This document shows positions 20,658 to 29,130 of a stretch of 64,000 bases of DNA, one piece after another (positions within the stretch are counted from its first letter, which is position 1; each line of letters opens with the position of its first letter). The notes under the pieces are model-generated. The model searched no databases and had not been told where the DNA came from. It worked only from the letters and a program-made list of their open reading frames with translations. The stretch lies in assembly GCF_965221945.1 (NCBI RefSeq), contig NZ_OZ244925.1:3348001-3412000 (forward strand), in the 5' to 3' direction. The stretch comes from Poriferisodalis sp965221945. Lineage in GTDB: Bacteria > Actinomycetota > Acidimicrobiia > Acidimicrobiales > Poriferisodalaceae. The translations under genes were made by a program, and so were the position numbers.

Positions 20658-21500
20658 ATGCCGGAGGTTGCCGCCACCGTGCTTGCTACACCAGACCGCT
20701 TCTCCGAGATCGATGTTTCAGACTGGCTGATTGTCGGGGATGAGACCCTCGGTACGAAACCCAAGAGGTGGTTACAACACCCCGATACGGGCGAACGCTG
20801 GTTGATGAAGTACGTCACTGACAATCGCAACGCGGACGGTTCCAAGTACCCAAAAGGTGATGATTGGTCCGAGCGCGTGGCGAATGGCGTCGCTTTGCGT
20901 CTCGAGATTCCTGCGGCGCGCACCGAGCTCTTGCCGCAACCTGTGATTGGCGGTGATCGGTTTGCCTACACGGTCGACGCCGTCCAGCAGGCTCTCGATG
21001 GTGTGGAACCTCCCTCAGAAGTGACGCAAGGGTTCACCGCTTGGGAAGTCTTCGTCGGCTACCTCTTGCTCGATGCTGTGATTGGGAACACTGATCGACA
21101 CGAGGAAAACTGGGCGGTCATTGCGAGTCCTACTGGTCGGCGGCTTGCTTCGACGTTCGATCACGCATCGTCACTGGGCTTCTTGCTGGCGGATGAGCGA
21201 CGCCGACAGCACCTTGAGACTACGGACCAGGCGTTCACGCCCGAGGCGTATGCAGATCGTGCCAAGTCCAAGTTCGCTGGCAAACCCCATCCGGTCGACG
21301 TTGTTACGGCAGCACTCGCACGATGTGGCCCTGCCGTCAGCAACTACTGGCTGAATCGGTGCAGCGATGTTGACAACCTCATCGAGCCCATCTGGCTGGT
21401 TCCGCAACACCGGATGTCAGAAACGACGCGGCAGTTCGCGGAACGCGTCCTGCGGCGCAATTGCGCTCGATTGCTGGAAGGCTTCGCTAGGTTCGTATAA
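20658..21500 (+). CDS. Short HipA-like kinase-domain protein
   Basis: 280 residues, much shorter than classical HipA (~440), and lacking the HipA N-terminal subdomain. The C-terminal HipA-like catalytic region is visible: GNTDRHEENWAVI (catalytic loop with Asp, His and Asn) and TFDHASSLGF (metal-binding Asp). HipA proteins are Ser/Thr kinases, some of them toxins that phosphorylate aminoacyl-tRNA synthetases. ATG 20658 is chosen; the frame extends upstream into the SURF1 promoter region but without a better start. The next gene, 24 bp away, encodes a HIRAN-domain protein, so the two probably act together. No HipB-like gene adjoins it. Confidence 0.65.
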   Translation: MPEVAATVLATPDRFSEIDVSDWLIVGDETLGTKPKRWLQHPDTGERWLMKYVTDNRNADGSKYPKGDDWSERVANGVALRLEIPAARTELLPQPVIGGDRFAYTVDAVQQALDGVEPPSEVTQGFTAWEVFVGYLLLDAVIGNTDRHEENWAVIASPTGRRLASTFDHASSLGFLLADERRRQHLETTDQAFTPEAYADRAKSKFAGKPHPVDVVTAALARCGPAVSNYWLNRCSDVDNLIEPIWLVPQHRMSETTRQFAERVLRRNCARLLEGFARFV

Positions 21501-21524
21501 CACCCCACGCATACCGTGAGAGCC

Positions 21525-22267
21525 ATGTCCCGAGAGCGAGAGCGTCGCTTGTACGCCGCTTGGCAGAATCCGGAGGGTCTGATCCGGCCTGTCAGGGTGC
21601 TCACCCGCCGCGACACGGGCGACAGCGAGGCCTACCGTTTCGTTTACGTGAAGGCTGCCGAGCAATTCGACGGATTCCACGGCCTTCCGGGACTACCCGA
21701 TCTGCACACCGTCTACGAGAGCGGGCAGCTCTTCCCTGTCTTTCGCAATCGGCTGATGCCAAGGCGGCGGCCCGACTACGAGGATTTTGTTCAGCGGCTG
21801 AACCTTGATGTCGAAACGGACCCTTTCGAAGTGCTGATTCGTAGCGAGGGGTGGAAAGCGACAGACCGCGTCGAGGTATTTGCACATCCCGAGAAGACCA
21901 GCGATGGTGTACTTACCACGCTGTTTTTTTGCGCGGCATCCGGCATCTTGACGGCGCTTCGGAAGCAGTCTGCGAGGTTCAGTCCGGTGATGCGCTGGAG
22001 CTTGTGGATGAGCCGACGAACCCCGTGAACCAGCGGGCGATCCTCGTCAGCACTCGTACAGGGCACCAAGTCGGATGGGTGCCCGATTGTCTGGTTGACA
22101 CATTTCACGAGCTTCGGGAACACGACGGGTGCGTTGGGGTGACAGCTGAGCATGTCAACCCTGAGAGCGCTCCATCGCACATGCGACTGTTGTGCCGGCT
22201 GCGAGCGCCGTGGCCTGATGGCTACGAACCCCTCACTGGGCCCGATTATCAGCCCATGGCCGCCTGA
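21525..22267 (+). pseudogene. HIRAN-domain protein gene interrupted by a frameshift at a T7 run
   Basis: Two overlapping frames join into one protein of about 247 residues. The first frame (21525-22028) supplies the N terminus up to TTLFF; the second (ending at 22267) supplies LRGIRHLDGASEA, GDALELVDEPTNPVNQRAI and GHQVGWVPD, which is the HIRAN pattern found in DNA-end or lesion-binding proteins. The switch falls at the run of seven T at 21924-21930; one more T would make the reading frame continuous. It may be a real mutation, a sequencing/assembly error, or a slippery site. It lies directly after the HipA-like kinase gene on the same strand. Confidence 0.7.
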
Positions 22268-22337
22268 AACGACGACGGGCAGGACTCCGCGAGTCACTCG
22301 GTGTTCAGCTCGTCCATCGACTGGCGCAGCCCATCGG

Positions 22338-24385
22338 TCAGCGCACCTCGACGCGGGCGATGTCGCCTGCGGGTTCGAAGCCGAGCACTTGGCCGAGGAA
22401 CGACAGCTCGGCTTCGAGCGCAGCCACGATGTTGGGTCCGCGGCGGAAGCCGTGCCCCTCGCCTTCGAACACCATGTAGGCGTGCGGCACGCCCGCGTCT
22501 GCCAGTGCCGCCACCACCTGCTCGGACTGGCTCTGGGGCACAACCCGGTCCTCGGTGCCCTGCAGCACGATCATCGGAGTACGCAGCTGGCCAGTTCGCC
22601 AGATCGGCGAGCGTTCCCGGTACAGCTCGGCCTCCTGCGGGTATGGGCCGATCAGCCCGTCGAGGTAGCGGGCCTCGAACTTGTGGGTGTCGCGAGCCAG
22701 CGCTTCGAGATCGGCCACGCCGTACCGGGAGATGCCCGCAGCGAACACGTCGCTGCCCGTGAGCGCGCACAGCGTGGTGTAGCCGCCCGCCGAGCCGCCT
22801 TTGATGACCAGGCGCTGCGGGTCAACGTTGCCCTCGACGGCAAGATGAAGCGCTGCAGCGATGCAGTCCTGCGTGTCGACGATGCCCCACTGGCCGGCCA
22901 GCAGGTTGCGATAGCCGGTGCCGTAGCCAGTGCTGCCGCCGTAGTTCACGTCTACGACGGCGATGCCCCGGGTGGTCCAGTACTGGATGCCCAAGTCGAG
23001 CGAACTGCGGGCCGAACCCGTGGGCCCGCCGTGGCTCAACACGATGAGCGGCGGCTCGCCTGTTTGATCGGCGACCGCCGAATTGGCGGGCGGGAAGAAG
23101 AACGCGTGCGCCTGGCGGCCGCCGTCGCTGTCGAAGGTGAACGCCCGCGGGACCGAGACGTCGCCGGGTTCGAGCGCCGACTGCTCGGCGTCGCTGAGCT
23201 GACGATGCCCGCCGTCGGGTGAGATTTCCACGATCGCGGCTCGGCGAGTCAGCTGGCGGCCACAGTGACGACTGTGCCGCCTGGGGTCACCGCCAGTCTC
23301 CCGAATTCTGTGAACCCGCTCGGGATCTCTTCGAGTTGACCGTCGCGGATGGCTCCGAGGTGCCCGACACCGCCGGACGTCCAGGTGCACCACAGCGTGC
23401 CGCCGCCATCCCAGCCGTAGGTAGCCTGCGCGAACACCCATGCCGGCACCCCGAATTCGCGGTTGCTCTCGCCGGGGGCTGTGTCACCCAGCAACGGTTC
23501 GGTGGCACCCGTGCGGGTGTCCACCCGGTGAATCGACCACCAACCATCGACATCGGTGACGATATGGAGGCCGCCGTCTGGGCTCCAAGCCGGCTGGGTC
23601 AGTGCAGGGCCGTCGACCAGCACCCGATCGCTGCCCGGCACCGGCCTGCCGTCACGCAGGTCCACGAGATGCAGACGGACGTGGTCCCACGGCATGTTCG
23701 GGTGGTCCCAGCTGAGATACGCGAGCGTGCTGCCGTCGGGCGCCGGCCTAGGTGAGGAATAGAAGTCGGTACCCGTCGCGACGACACTCACCGTTCCGTC
23801 GAGGCGGACCGCAACGAGTTCGTTGCGGGGTTCGTGACCGCCGTCGGTGTGGGTCTCACGCACCCACACGCTGACCGGATCGAAGCTGTCGCCCTCAGCG
23901 TTGTCCTGGGGATCTGGCACGAGTGCCGGATCGGCGTAGCGCAACCCCCTGGGAGTGTCCGGCTCAGGGGTCACCGCGTGCGGCTCGCTGCGACCTGTCA
24001 CATCGAACAGCCGGATCCGATGGTCGCTCATGCAGCTGCCGAGCACGAAATGGCCGTCATCAGGCGCCGTGAACGCAAGCCAAGCCCCGCCGCCGTATTC
24101 GTGGACGGAAGTGCGGATGTCCGCTTCCGCCGTACGGGGCACATCGGCGGGCTGAGCGCCGGGTTCGTCGAGCCGCACGCGGACCACGGCGCCTCGCCCA
24201 CGCTCGAGAGGCCGCTCTTCCACCCAGTAGGCCCAGGCGCCAGCGACGCGTGCTTCGGTCCTTCGCACCGCGCCCGCGGCAACGTCAGCCGCCCGCAGCG
24301 GCGACGGCCACGCACCATGTTGAAATTCCCTGGAATTACTGGAATTTCGGCCGCCGTTATCTTGACAACGCGATGGTGAACTCAT
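22338..24385 (-). pseudogene. S9 family prolyl oligopeptidase/acylaminoacyl peptidase, split by a frameshift
   Basis: The upstream frame (24385-23249) encodes the N-terminal propeller of an S9 peptidase (378 residues; HEYGGGAW, SWDHPNMPWD, QPAWSPDG). It stops at 23249, while a second frame continues from about 23255 to 22338 with the catalytic domain: serine in GGSAGGYTT, aspartate in GTEDRVV, histidine in GEGHGF, and SHGGPT. One missing base near 23250-23262 explains both. The intact product would have about 650 residues and remove acylated or N-terminal amino acids from peptides. The family match starts only around HGAWPSPL, so the true start may be downstream of ATG 24385. Confidence 0.75.
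24322..24348. repeat. 8-bp inverted repeat at the 5' end of the S9 peptidase gene
   Basis: GAAATTCC (24322-24329) and GGAATTTC (24341-24348) are perfectly complementary, and the 11-base spacer holds a further GGAATT. It lies within the first codons as annotated, in a stretch not conserved in the family. It may be an operator or leader element rather than coding sequence. Confidence 0.5.
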
Positions 24386-24409
24386 AGGTTCCTCGTTGGT
24401 TTCGATACA

Positions 24410-24447
24410 CCGCTGCGGTCACTCATTCTGAGCAGATTCCGCAGCGG
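24410..24447. repeat. 9-bp inverted repeat upstream of the S9 peptidase gene
   Basis: CCGCTGCGG (24410-24418) and CCGCAGCGG (24439-24447) pair perfectly across 20 bases. It lies in the 172-bp gap between xseB and the S9 gene, so it could terminate transcription or serve as a regulator site. No T-run follows on either strand. Confidence 0.5.
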
Positions 24448-24557
24448 CACCAGCGTGCGCTCCGGGTCCTCCACCGACCCGTGACGCGCAGGTGGACCGG
24501 GGGAGCGCCCACCAACTCCCTCGGTCCACACATGCCTGCAATGCCACGTGCGGCCGT

Positions 24558-24800
24558 TCAAGGGCCGTCGCTGTCCGACGGCGTCGATTCGTGCTGAGCC
24601 AGGATCGTCTGCAACGACAGCTCGGTGGCCCGCAACCGCTGCTCGCAGTGCGCGATCAGCGTTGAGGTGCGTTCGACCTTCGATGCCAGCGTGTCGATGT
24701 CGACGTCGTCGCCCTCGAGGCTGGTCAGGATCGTTTCGATCTCGGCAATGGACTCGGCGTAGCCGCTGAGCTCGCCGTCATCTGTCACAGGGTCTGTCAT
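24558..24800 (-). CDS. xseB: Exodeoxyribonuclease VII small subunit
   Basis: 80 residues with the small-subunit pattern of two long helices (SYAESIAEIETILTSLE-like start, KVERTSTLIAHCEQRL in the middle). XseB binds XseA to form exonuclease VII, which degrades single-stranded DNA in both directions during mismatch and damage repair. Its ATG overlaps the xseA stop by four bases (24797-24800), so the subunits are translationally coupled, the usual arrangement. Confidence 0.9.
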   Translation of the reverse strand: MTDPVTDDGELSGYAESIAEIETILTSLEGDDVDIDTLASKVERTSTLIAHCEQRLRATELSLQTILAQHESTPSDSDGP

Positions 24801-26125
24801 GGGTTGTCTGTCCCCCGGTCGGTCGGGTCGGCAATTGATGTGGCAGTCGGTGCGTTCACGGTGCTGGCGAACTCCGCATCCAACGTTTGAGTGGTGATCG
24901 TGGCTCCGGCAGCGGGCATCGAACGCACGACGGCACCGTCGGCTGCACGCGTGATCGAAAAGCCGCGAGCCAACGTTCGCTGTGGCGCGAGTGCGGCAAT
25001 CACGGCCGCAGCTGAACGCAGCTGGGCGTGCGCCTCCGATACTCGCCGTTCGGCACGGTGTGCGAGCCGCAGCCGTGCCTGGCCCAGGCGAGCACGCGGC
25101 CGGCCCAGACGCCGCTCGGTCAGCAGGCCGAGCGCTCCACGAGCTGCCGCCAAGCGAGCTGCTGCTGCGGCTGCCCGGGAGCGGGCAGTCCGATGGAGTT
25201 CGCGCCGTGCCCGAACCAGGCGTTCGTCAAAGCTGGCGACATGGGCGATGAGGGCGGCGGCGCACGCGGTCGGCGTCTTGGCAGCCGTGTGTGCCACCTG
25301 GTCCGCCACCGAGGTGTCGATCTCATGGCCGATCCCGCAGAACACCGGCAGCGGGCACGTCGCGATGGCCTTCGCAACGCTGGCGAGGTCGAATGCCAAC
25401 AGGTCGGTGCGGTCGCCGCCGCCGCGCACAACGGCGATGACGTCAACCTCGGCGCTCCCGAGCGTGCGCAGCGCCGCGACAAGGTCGGCTTCGGCGGTGA
25501 CGCCTTGCACCCGGGCGTCGCAGAGCAACACCTCGAACGCGTAGCCGCTCGCTGACAGCTCGTGGATGAAGTCGGCGTGGGCTGCGCTGCCGGCCGCCGT
25601 GATGAGGCCGACGCGCAGCGGAACCAGCGGCAGCGGCACAGCGGCATTGCGCCGCAACAGCCCCGAGGCAGCCAGCTCGGCCAGCGTGCGCTCGCGGTCG
25701 GCGGCCAGCACACCGAGTGTGAAGTGTGGGTCGACGCCGCTCATGATGAGCTGCACCTGCCCGCTGCCTGCGTAGTACTCCACCTCGGCGCGGATCCGCA
25801 CCTCGATGCCGTCGTCGAGCGTCAGCCCGCCTCCGGCAGCCAGATCCCGGTTCACGAATCGTTGGCGTCCCTTGAACAGCGCCACCCGCATGCGCGCGCC
25901 CCGGCGGTCCTTGCCCATGCCCGGCTCGATGAGGTTGAAGTAGATGTGGCCGCTCGCCGCCTGCGAGTAGCCGATGATCTCGCCGCGCACCCAGACCTCG
26001 GAGCTGAAGGCCAGCCGGATCGTCTCTTCGATGGCGGCCGCGAGGTCCGACACCGACCAGGTGCCGTCGGGCTGAGGGGCGTCGTCGCCGGCCACGGCTT
26101 CGAAGCCTTCAACAGCGCTGCTCAC
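24797..26125 (-). CDS. xseA: Exodeoxyribonuclease VII large subunit
   Basis: 442 residues, typical length. An N-terminal OB fold (SSEVWVRGEIIGYSQAASGHIYFNL near residue 40) is followed by the catalytic domain with VGLITAAGSAAHADF, VVRGGGDRTDLLAFD and GIGHEIDTSVADQVAHTAAKTPTACA, and an Ala/Arg-rich coiled coil before the C-terminal LARGFSITR. Complete and followed directly by xseB. A tRNA-Ser gene begins 107 bp upstream, on the opposite strand. Confidence 0.95.
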   Translation of the reverse strand: MSSAVEGFEAVAGDDAPQPDGTWSVSDLAAAIEETIRLAFSSEVWVRGEIIGYSQAASGHIYFNLIEPGMGKDRRGARMRVALFKGRQRFVNRDLAAGGGLTLDDGIEVRIRAEVEYYAGSGQVQLIMSGVDPHFTLGVLAADRERTLAELAASGLLRRNAAVPLPLVPLRVGLITAAGSAAHADFIHELSASGYAFEVLLCDARVQGVTAEADLVAALRTLGSAEVDVIAVVRGGGDRTDLLAFDLASVAKAIATCPLPVFCGIGHEIDTSVADQVAHTAAKTPTACAAALIAHVASFDERLVRARRELHRTARSRAAAAAARLAAARGALGLLTERRLGRPRARLGQARLRLAHRAERRVSEAHAQLRSAAAVIAALAPQRTLARGFSITRAADGAVVRSMPAAGATITTQTLDAEFASTVNAPTATSIADPTDRGTDNP

Positions 26126-26232
26126 GGCCCTGAGGCTGTCACGAAATCGCGCCCGCCGCGACCGAATTACGACTCGAGAACCCGGCTGCCGGTCAGGCGG
26201 TCACCGTGGTCAGCGTCGATAGGGTGCGCTGC

Positions 26233-26322
26233 GGAAGGTTGCCAGAGCGGACGAATGGGGCGGTCTCGAAAACCGTTGTGGCCTTCGGGTCACCGTGGGT
26301 TCGAATCCCACACCTTCCGCCA
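26233..26322 (+). tRNA. tRNA-Ser (anticodon CGA), CCA encoded
   Basis: The acceptor stem GGAAGGT (26233-26239) pairs with ACCTTCC (26312-26318); G at 26319 is the discriminator and CCA (26320-26322) is encoded. The anticodon loop CTCGAAA gives CGA, reading UCG. A long variable arm and the T-arm GTGGGTTCGAATCCCAC are class II (Ser) features. Confidence 0.95.
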
Positions 26323-26588
26323 TTCAAACACCGAAAAATGGCTCTGACCAGCAGTTTTATAGTCACTGACTATTCTGTTATGCGGTGAGTCATCAGATTC
26401 GTGCATCGCGGAGAAATGAATTCGGCAGATTCTCGGTCCAACTTTGAGGGTGTCGCCCGTTAGGCACGAGCCGCCTCGATCCGGATGACCTATCCGAGAC
26501 GTTAACGAGCGAGGTGCCGGGTCGGTCGTAATCCCGGGCGATCACGGCTCCGCTGCACCCCGGAATCTGCCGCGCACGAGTCCGGGAA
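26323..26588. other. Non-coding stretch downstream of tRNA-Ser
   Basis: About 266 bp with no convincing gene. Base composition is visibly less GC-rich than the flanks (for example 26330-26390). It marks the left edge of the accessory region. No duplicate of the tRNA 3' end, and so no attachment-site pair, was seen by eye. Confidence 0.5.
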
Positions 26589-26885
26589 TTGGGTCTTGCG
26601 CGTCGTCCAAGTCGACGAGAGGGTCCCCAGCTCCGGTACGCGACTCACGTACCGAGCTACATCGACATCGACGGAGATATCGATGTGCATGGCGAGATCG
26701 AGAACACCCAGATCGACATCGCCGGGAACGTCGAAGTCGCCGGACCTGTGCGGCTCGGCGAAAAAGAGCTTCGCTGCAATTCCGCATCGTTCGGAGCAGG
26801 ACTCACATCAGCAGGTGAGGTCATCTGCGAGACGCTCGACGTGACCGGCGACGTCCGAATCTCAGGGCACACGCTTCTCGGCTAG
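26589..26885 (+). CDS. Small bactofilin-like beta-repeat protein or fragment
   Basis: Up to 98 residues, with only a TTG or a late GTG as possible start and no ribosome binding site. From residue ~24 the sequence alternates short hydrophobic strands and turns (IDIDGDIDVHG, TQIDIAGNVEVAG, TLDVTGDVRISGH), as in bactofilins and other polymer-forming right-handed beta helices. It may be a truncated bactofilin domain or a small self-assembling protein. Its stop overlaps that of the convergent gene by two bases, a tight arrangement that slightly favours a functional gene. Confidence 0.35.
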   Translation: MGLARRPSRREGPQLRYATHVPSYIDIDGDIDVHGEIENTQIDIAGNVEVAGPVRLGEKELRCNSASFGAGLTSAGEVICETLDVTGDVRISGHTLLG

Positions 26886-27223
26886 GGCAAGAACTCGTCA
26901 CGTGGGATGAACCGGGCAAGTCTGGCGAGAGCGCGACTTATGTTCCTCGTCTTGTTTCCTCGCACCAGAGCGTGTGCTGGCTCTCCCGGATTGGGTGCCG
27001 CCACAGGTTGCTGATCGTGGCGGCGTGCCTCAGCCGCCGTGAACGCTGCCACACGCACGCCTTCCTTCAACGTGGCAGACCGGTCTTCCTGAATCGTGGC
27101 TCGATCAACTGACAAGTCGAAGCCCTTGAACGCCGCGCTGGTGACGCGTCCTTCTTCATAGTGGTCTTCGTGAACTCTGCGCCACAAGACCTCGCCGTCG
27201 TCAAGATCGACATAGCAGTTCAA
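26882..27223 (-). CDS. Conserved hypothetical, third gene of the TIGR04255 cassette
   Basis: 113 residues, no known enzyme motif. It contains EDHYEEGRVTSAAFKGFDLSVDRA-type residues and a C-terminal NPGEPAHALVRGNKTRNISRAL stretch that resembles small proteins of unknown function seen beside similar cassettes; this is recollection of a pattern, not a database result. It starts with ATGA overlapping the stop of the second gene, so it is co-translated with it. No signal peptide or membrane segment is present, so it should be cytoplasmic. Confidence 0.6.
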   Translation of the reverse strand: MNCYVDLDDGEVLWRRVHEDHYEEGRVTSAAFKGFDLSVDRATIQEDRSATLKEGVRVAAFTAAEARRHDQQPVAAPNPGEPAHALVRGNKTRNISRALARLARFIPRDEFLP

Positions 27224-27669
27224 CGGGTTTGGTACCCCATTGACGCCAAGTGGAGGCGCAGTTCCTCTCTAGACGCGTCGTCTTGGTCAGTTTCGTTGCC
27301 ATCGGCATCGACGAAGAACAGAGCGAGAGGCATACCGGCGCGGACTTCAACTTCCAGTTCGAAGCGGTCGCGTATCCACTCCATCTGCACACCTCCGTCA
27401 GGCAGTGGCGAGGTGATGGGCTTGGCGATCTGCGGACCAAGCGACTCCAGCAATCCGAGCGCTCCGTTGACAGCATGTCGGCTGATGCGTTGCTCGCCGT
27501 ATCCGTTCCAATTCTCCGGCAAGTCCAAGAATCCTCGCAGTCGTTTCTCGACTGCGGGCAACCACGTCGGACTGCGGCTCTCGACCCGTGTCGCGGTATC
27601 ACTGTCCGAACGAACGCGCCAGGCGGGCGTCGAGCAGTTGCCGCAAACCCACTCAGCACGCTGCTGCAT
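27220..27669 (-). CDS. Conserved hypothetical, second gene of the TIGR04255 cassette
   Basis: 149 residues from the preferred start. Near the N terminus is CGNC, half of a possible zinc ribbon. The core has LDLPENWNGYGEQRIS (residues ~50-65) followed by PLPDGGVQMEWIRDRFELEVEV, a recurring pattern in sporadically distributed proteins of unknown function. ATG 27669 is preferred because AGGA lies four bases upstream and it follows the first gene's stop by 20 bp. ATG 27708 and 27759 are in frame but overlap the first gene. It is coupled to the third gene by ATGA. Confidence 0.6.
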   Translation of the reverse strand: MQQRAEWVCGNCSTPAWRVRSDSDTATRVESRSPTWLPAVEKRLRGFLDLPENWNGYGEQRISRHAVNGALGLLESLGPQIAKPITSPLPDGGVQMEWIRDRFELEVEVRAGMPLALFFVDADGNETDQDDASREELRLHLASMGYQTR

Positions 27670-27689
27670 GTGTTCCTGCGTGATCGAGT

Positions 27690-28502
27690 TCACTGAAGCC
27701 TTCCCCATATCCGGTGTCCGTGCGCTGTTGTCACTGACGTGAAACCACGAACGATCCACTCCCGCGCCGTTTCCATAAACGCAAGAGCGCCGTCCAGGTT
27801 GCTGTCCTCTATTGGAAGATGACCGCGGCTCTGCAGGTACAAGGCGAGTAGTCCGTTCTCGTCGTCATCAGTGGCTTCCCAAGCCTCAACGTTGAGCCAG
27901 CCAAAGGTCGGGAGATGATAGTGGAGGTAGATCGCGGTCATCTCTGGTTCGGGCAGGAATTCGTCACTGTGCGACCCGTTCCATGGGGCGAGCAGGGCAG
28001 CAGTATCGCTGCCCCCAGACCAACCTTGTGCTTCACCCAGTCGATTCACGTACAGCACGTCGCAAACGTTCGGCTCGGGTGCTTCAAGACCGTCTGCCTC
28101 CAAACGGACCGTGAGCCGCTGCCAGGCAGTGACGAAGAACTCCCGAATCGTCTCAAATCGTGGGTACTCATCGAGTGCATTGCTCTTCTGCCAATTCACC
28201 GTCAGCCGATCGGATTGGAATTGGATCACTCGATTCCCGGTGTTGTCAGTCAGCCACAGCCTCTCCGTCGGAGGGGACGCCACTGCATCTTCCTCCGAAC
28301 CGACAGAAGAGTCCAGTGGCGGTAGAGGTTCGCGTATCGAGGAGACGGGCACCATGTCCGCCCACACCTCGGACATGTGCTCGATCCCGCCAGCTTCGAT
28401 CGGTAGTGGTTCGGCGAACTGGACAGCCAATGCCACTTCGGTGACCGGTGGATGTCTGTAGTCCGGGCGAGGGCTGGAGACTTGGGACACCGCGCTCAGC
28501 AT
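27690..28502 (-). CDS. TIGR04255-like family protein, first gene of a three-gene cassette
   Basis: 270 residues. The opening (YRHPPVTEVALAVQF near residue 15) and the middle (NRVIQFQSDRLTVNWQK near 95, LYVNRLGEA near 150) fit the TIGR04255 family, a patchily distributed group of about 250 residues without an assigned function. No signal peptide or membrane segment. The cassette order is TIGR04255-like, 149 aa, 113 aa, all on the minus strand and nearly without gaps. Its position in an island with toxin-antitoxin genes makes a defence or stress role conceivable but unproven. Confidence 0.65.
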   Translation of the reverse strand: MLSAVSQVSSPRPDYRHPPVTEVALAVQFAEPLPIEAGGIEHMSEVWADMVPVSSIREPLPPLDSSVGSEEDAVASPPTERLWLTDNTGNRVIQFQSDRLTVNWQKSNALDEYPRFETIREFFVTAWQRLTVRLEADGLEAPEPNVCDVLYVNRLGEAQGWSGGSDTAALLAPWNGSHSDEFLPEPEMTAIYLHYHLPTFGWLNVEAWEATDDDENGLLALYLQSRGHLPIEDSNLDGALAFMETAREWIVRGFTSVTTAHGHRIWGRLQ

Positions 28503-28780
28503 GACATAAGGCTGAAGGAGTCAGTTAGCCGCGGCGCACGCAGACGGGTGTCCAGTTGAGTCATGAGCGCTCCCAATCCGAACTGCCGCAGGATGCCGAG
28601 GAATCTGCTGGACATTGCCGTCGAACTAGCACGGCTCTCGGCTCGACGGGTGGATGTCTCGTTCCGCATGTCCCAACCTGGCGCAGCCGCATGACTGGGT
28701 CGATTCTTCGTCACAACGGTCATCCGGGGTCAATGGTACTGCGAACGAACGCGCGGACCCATGACGCGACAGCCGCACCG

Positions 28781-28894
28781 TCACCGGTCCACGACGGATT
28801 CGAGACGCCCTGCCACAACCGGCTCGGAGGCATCGGGCAGCCATACCCACACGAAGACTGTGCTTGGATTCAGCCGCGGACTAGAAGTCGTCAT
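28781..28894 (-). pseudogene. hipA remnant (N-terminal 37 residues)
   Basis: From ATG 28894 the frame reads 37 residues and stops at 28781. The segment VFVWVWLPDASEPVVAGRL matches the N terminus of HipA proteins (typically VWVWLPGATEPVVAG-RL). It overlaps the hipB remnant by 14 bases, the usual hipBA coupling. No catalytic HipA region is found in 28500-28780, where at most faint similarity remains in other frames. The toxin is therefore dead or deleted. Confidence 0.6.
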
Positions 28895-29087
28895 CGACGA
28901 CACGGTGACGCACTCTCTGGGGCAGCACGGCCAGGCGAGCGTCGACGAGTTCGGACTCCCGTGTCCGCGTTGCGGCGTCTTCGCTGAACAGACGCACACC
29001 CACCAGCGAGGCTGCCTCGAAGACCGTGCCCAACGCGACCGATGGGTCGCCACGGTCGACCCGATGCTGCAACCGTCCCGCCCTCAA
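28881..29087 (-). pseudogene. hipB-like antitoxin remnant (C-terminal half)
   Basis: The frame ending at 28881 carries RGDPSVALGTVFEAASLVGVRLF and ends RLAVLPQRVRHRVVDDDF. This is the C-terminal half of the XRE antitoxins that precede hipA in actinobacteria. The N-terminal helix-turn-helix and a proper start are missing; only TTG 29087 is available. The large secreted-protein gene ends 43 bp upstream, so the missing part was probably lost when this region was rearranged. Confidence 0.6.
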
Positions 29088-29130
29088 GGGCGAGACGGTT
29101 GTCGTGGTGGGTTGGCTGCGGGCGGGCGTG

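Noticed and set aside
24362..24390. TTGACA-type promoter on the plus strand
   Set aside because: No plus-strand gene follows for more than 1.8 kb, and the -10 match is poor.
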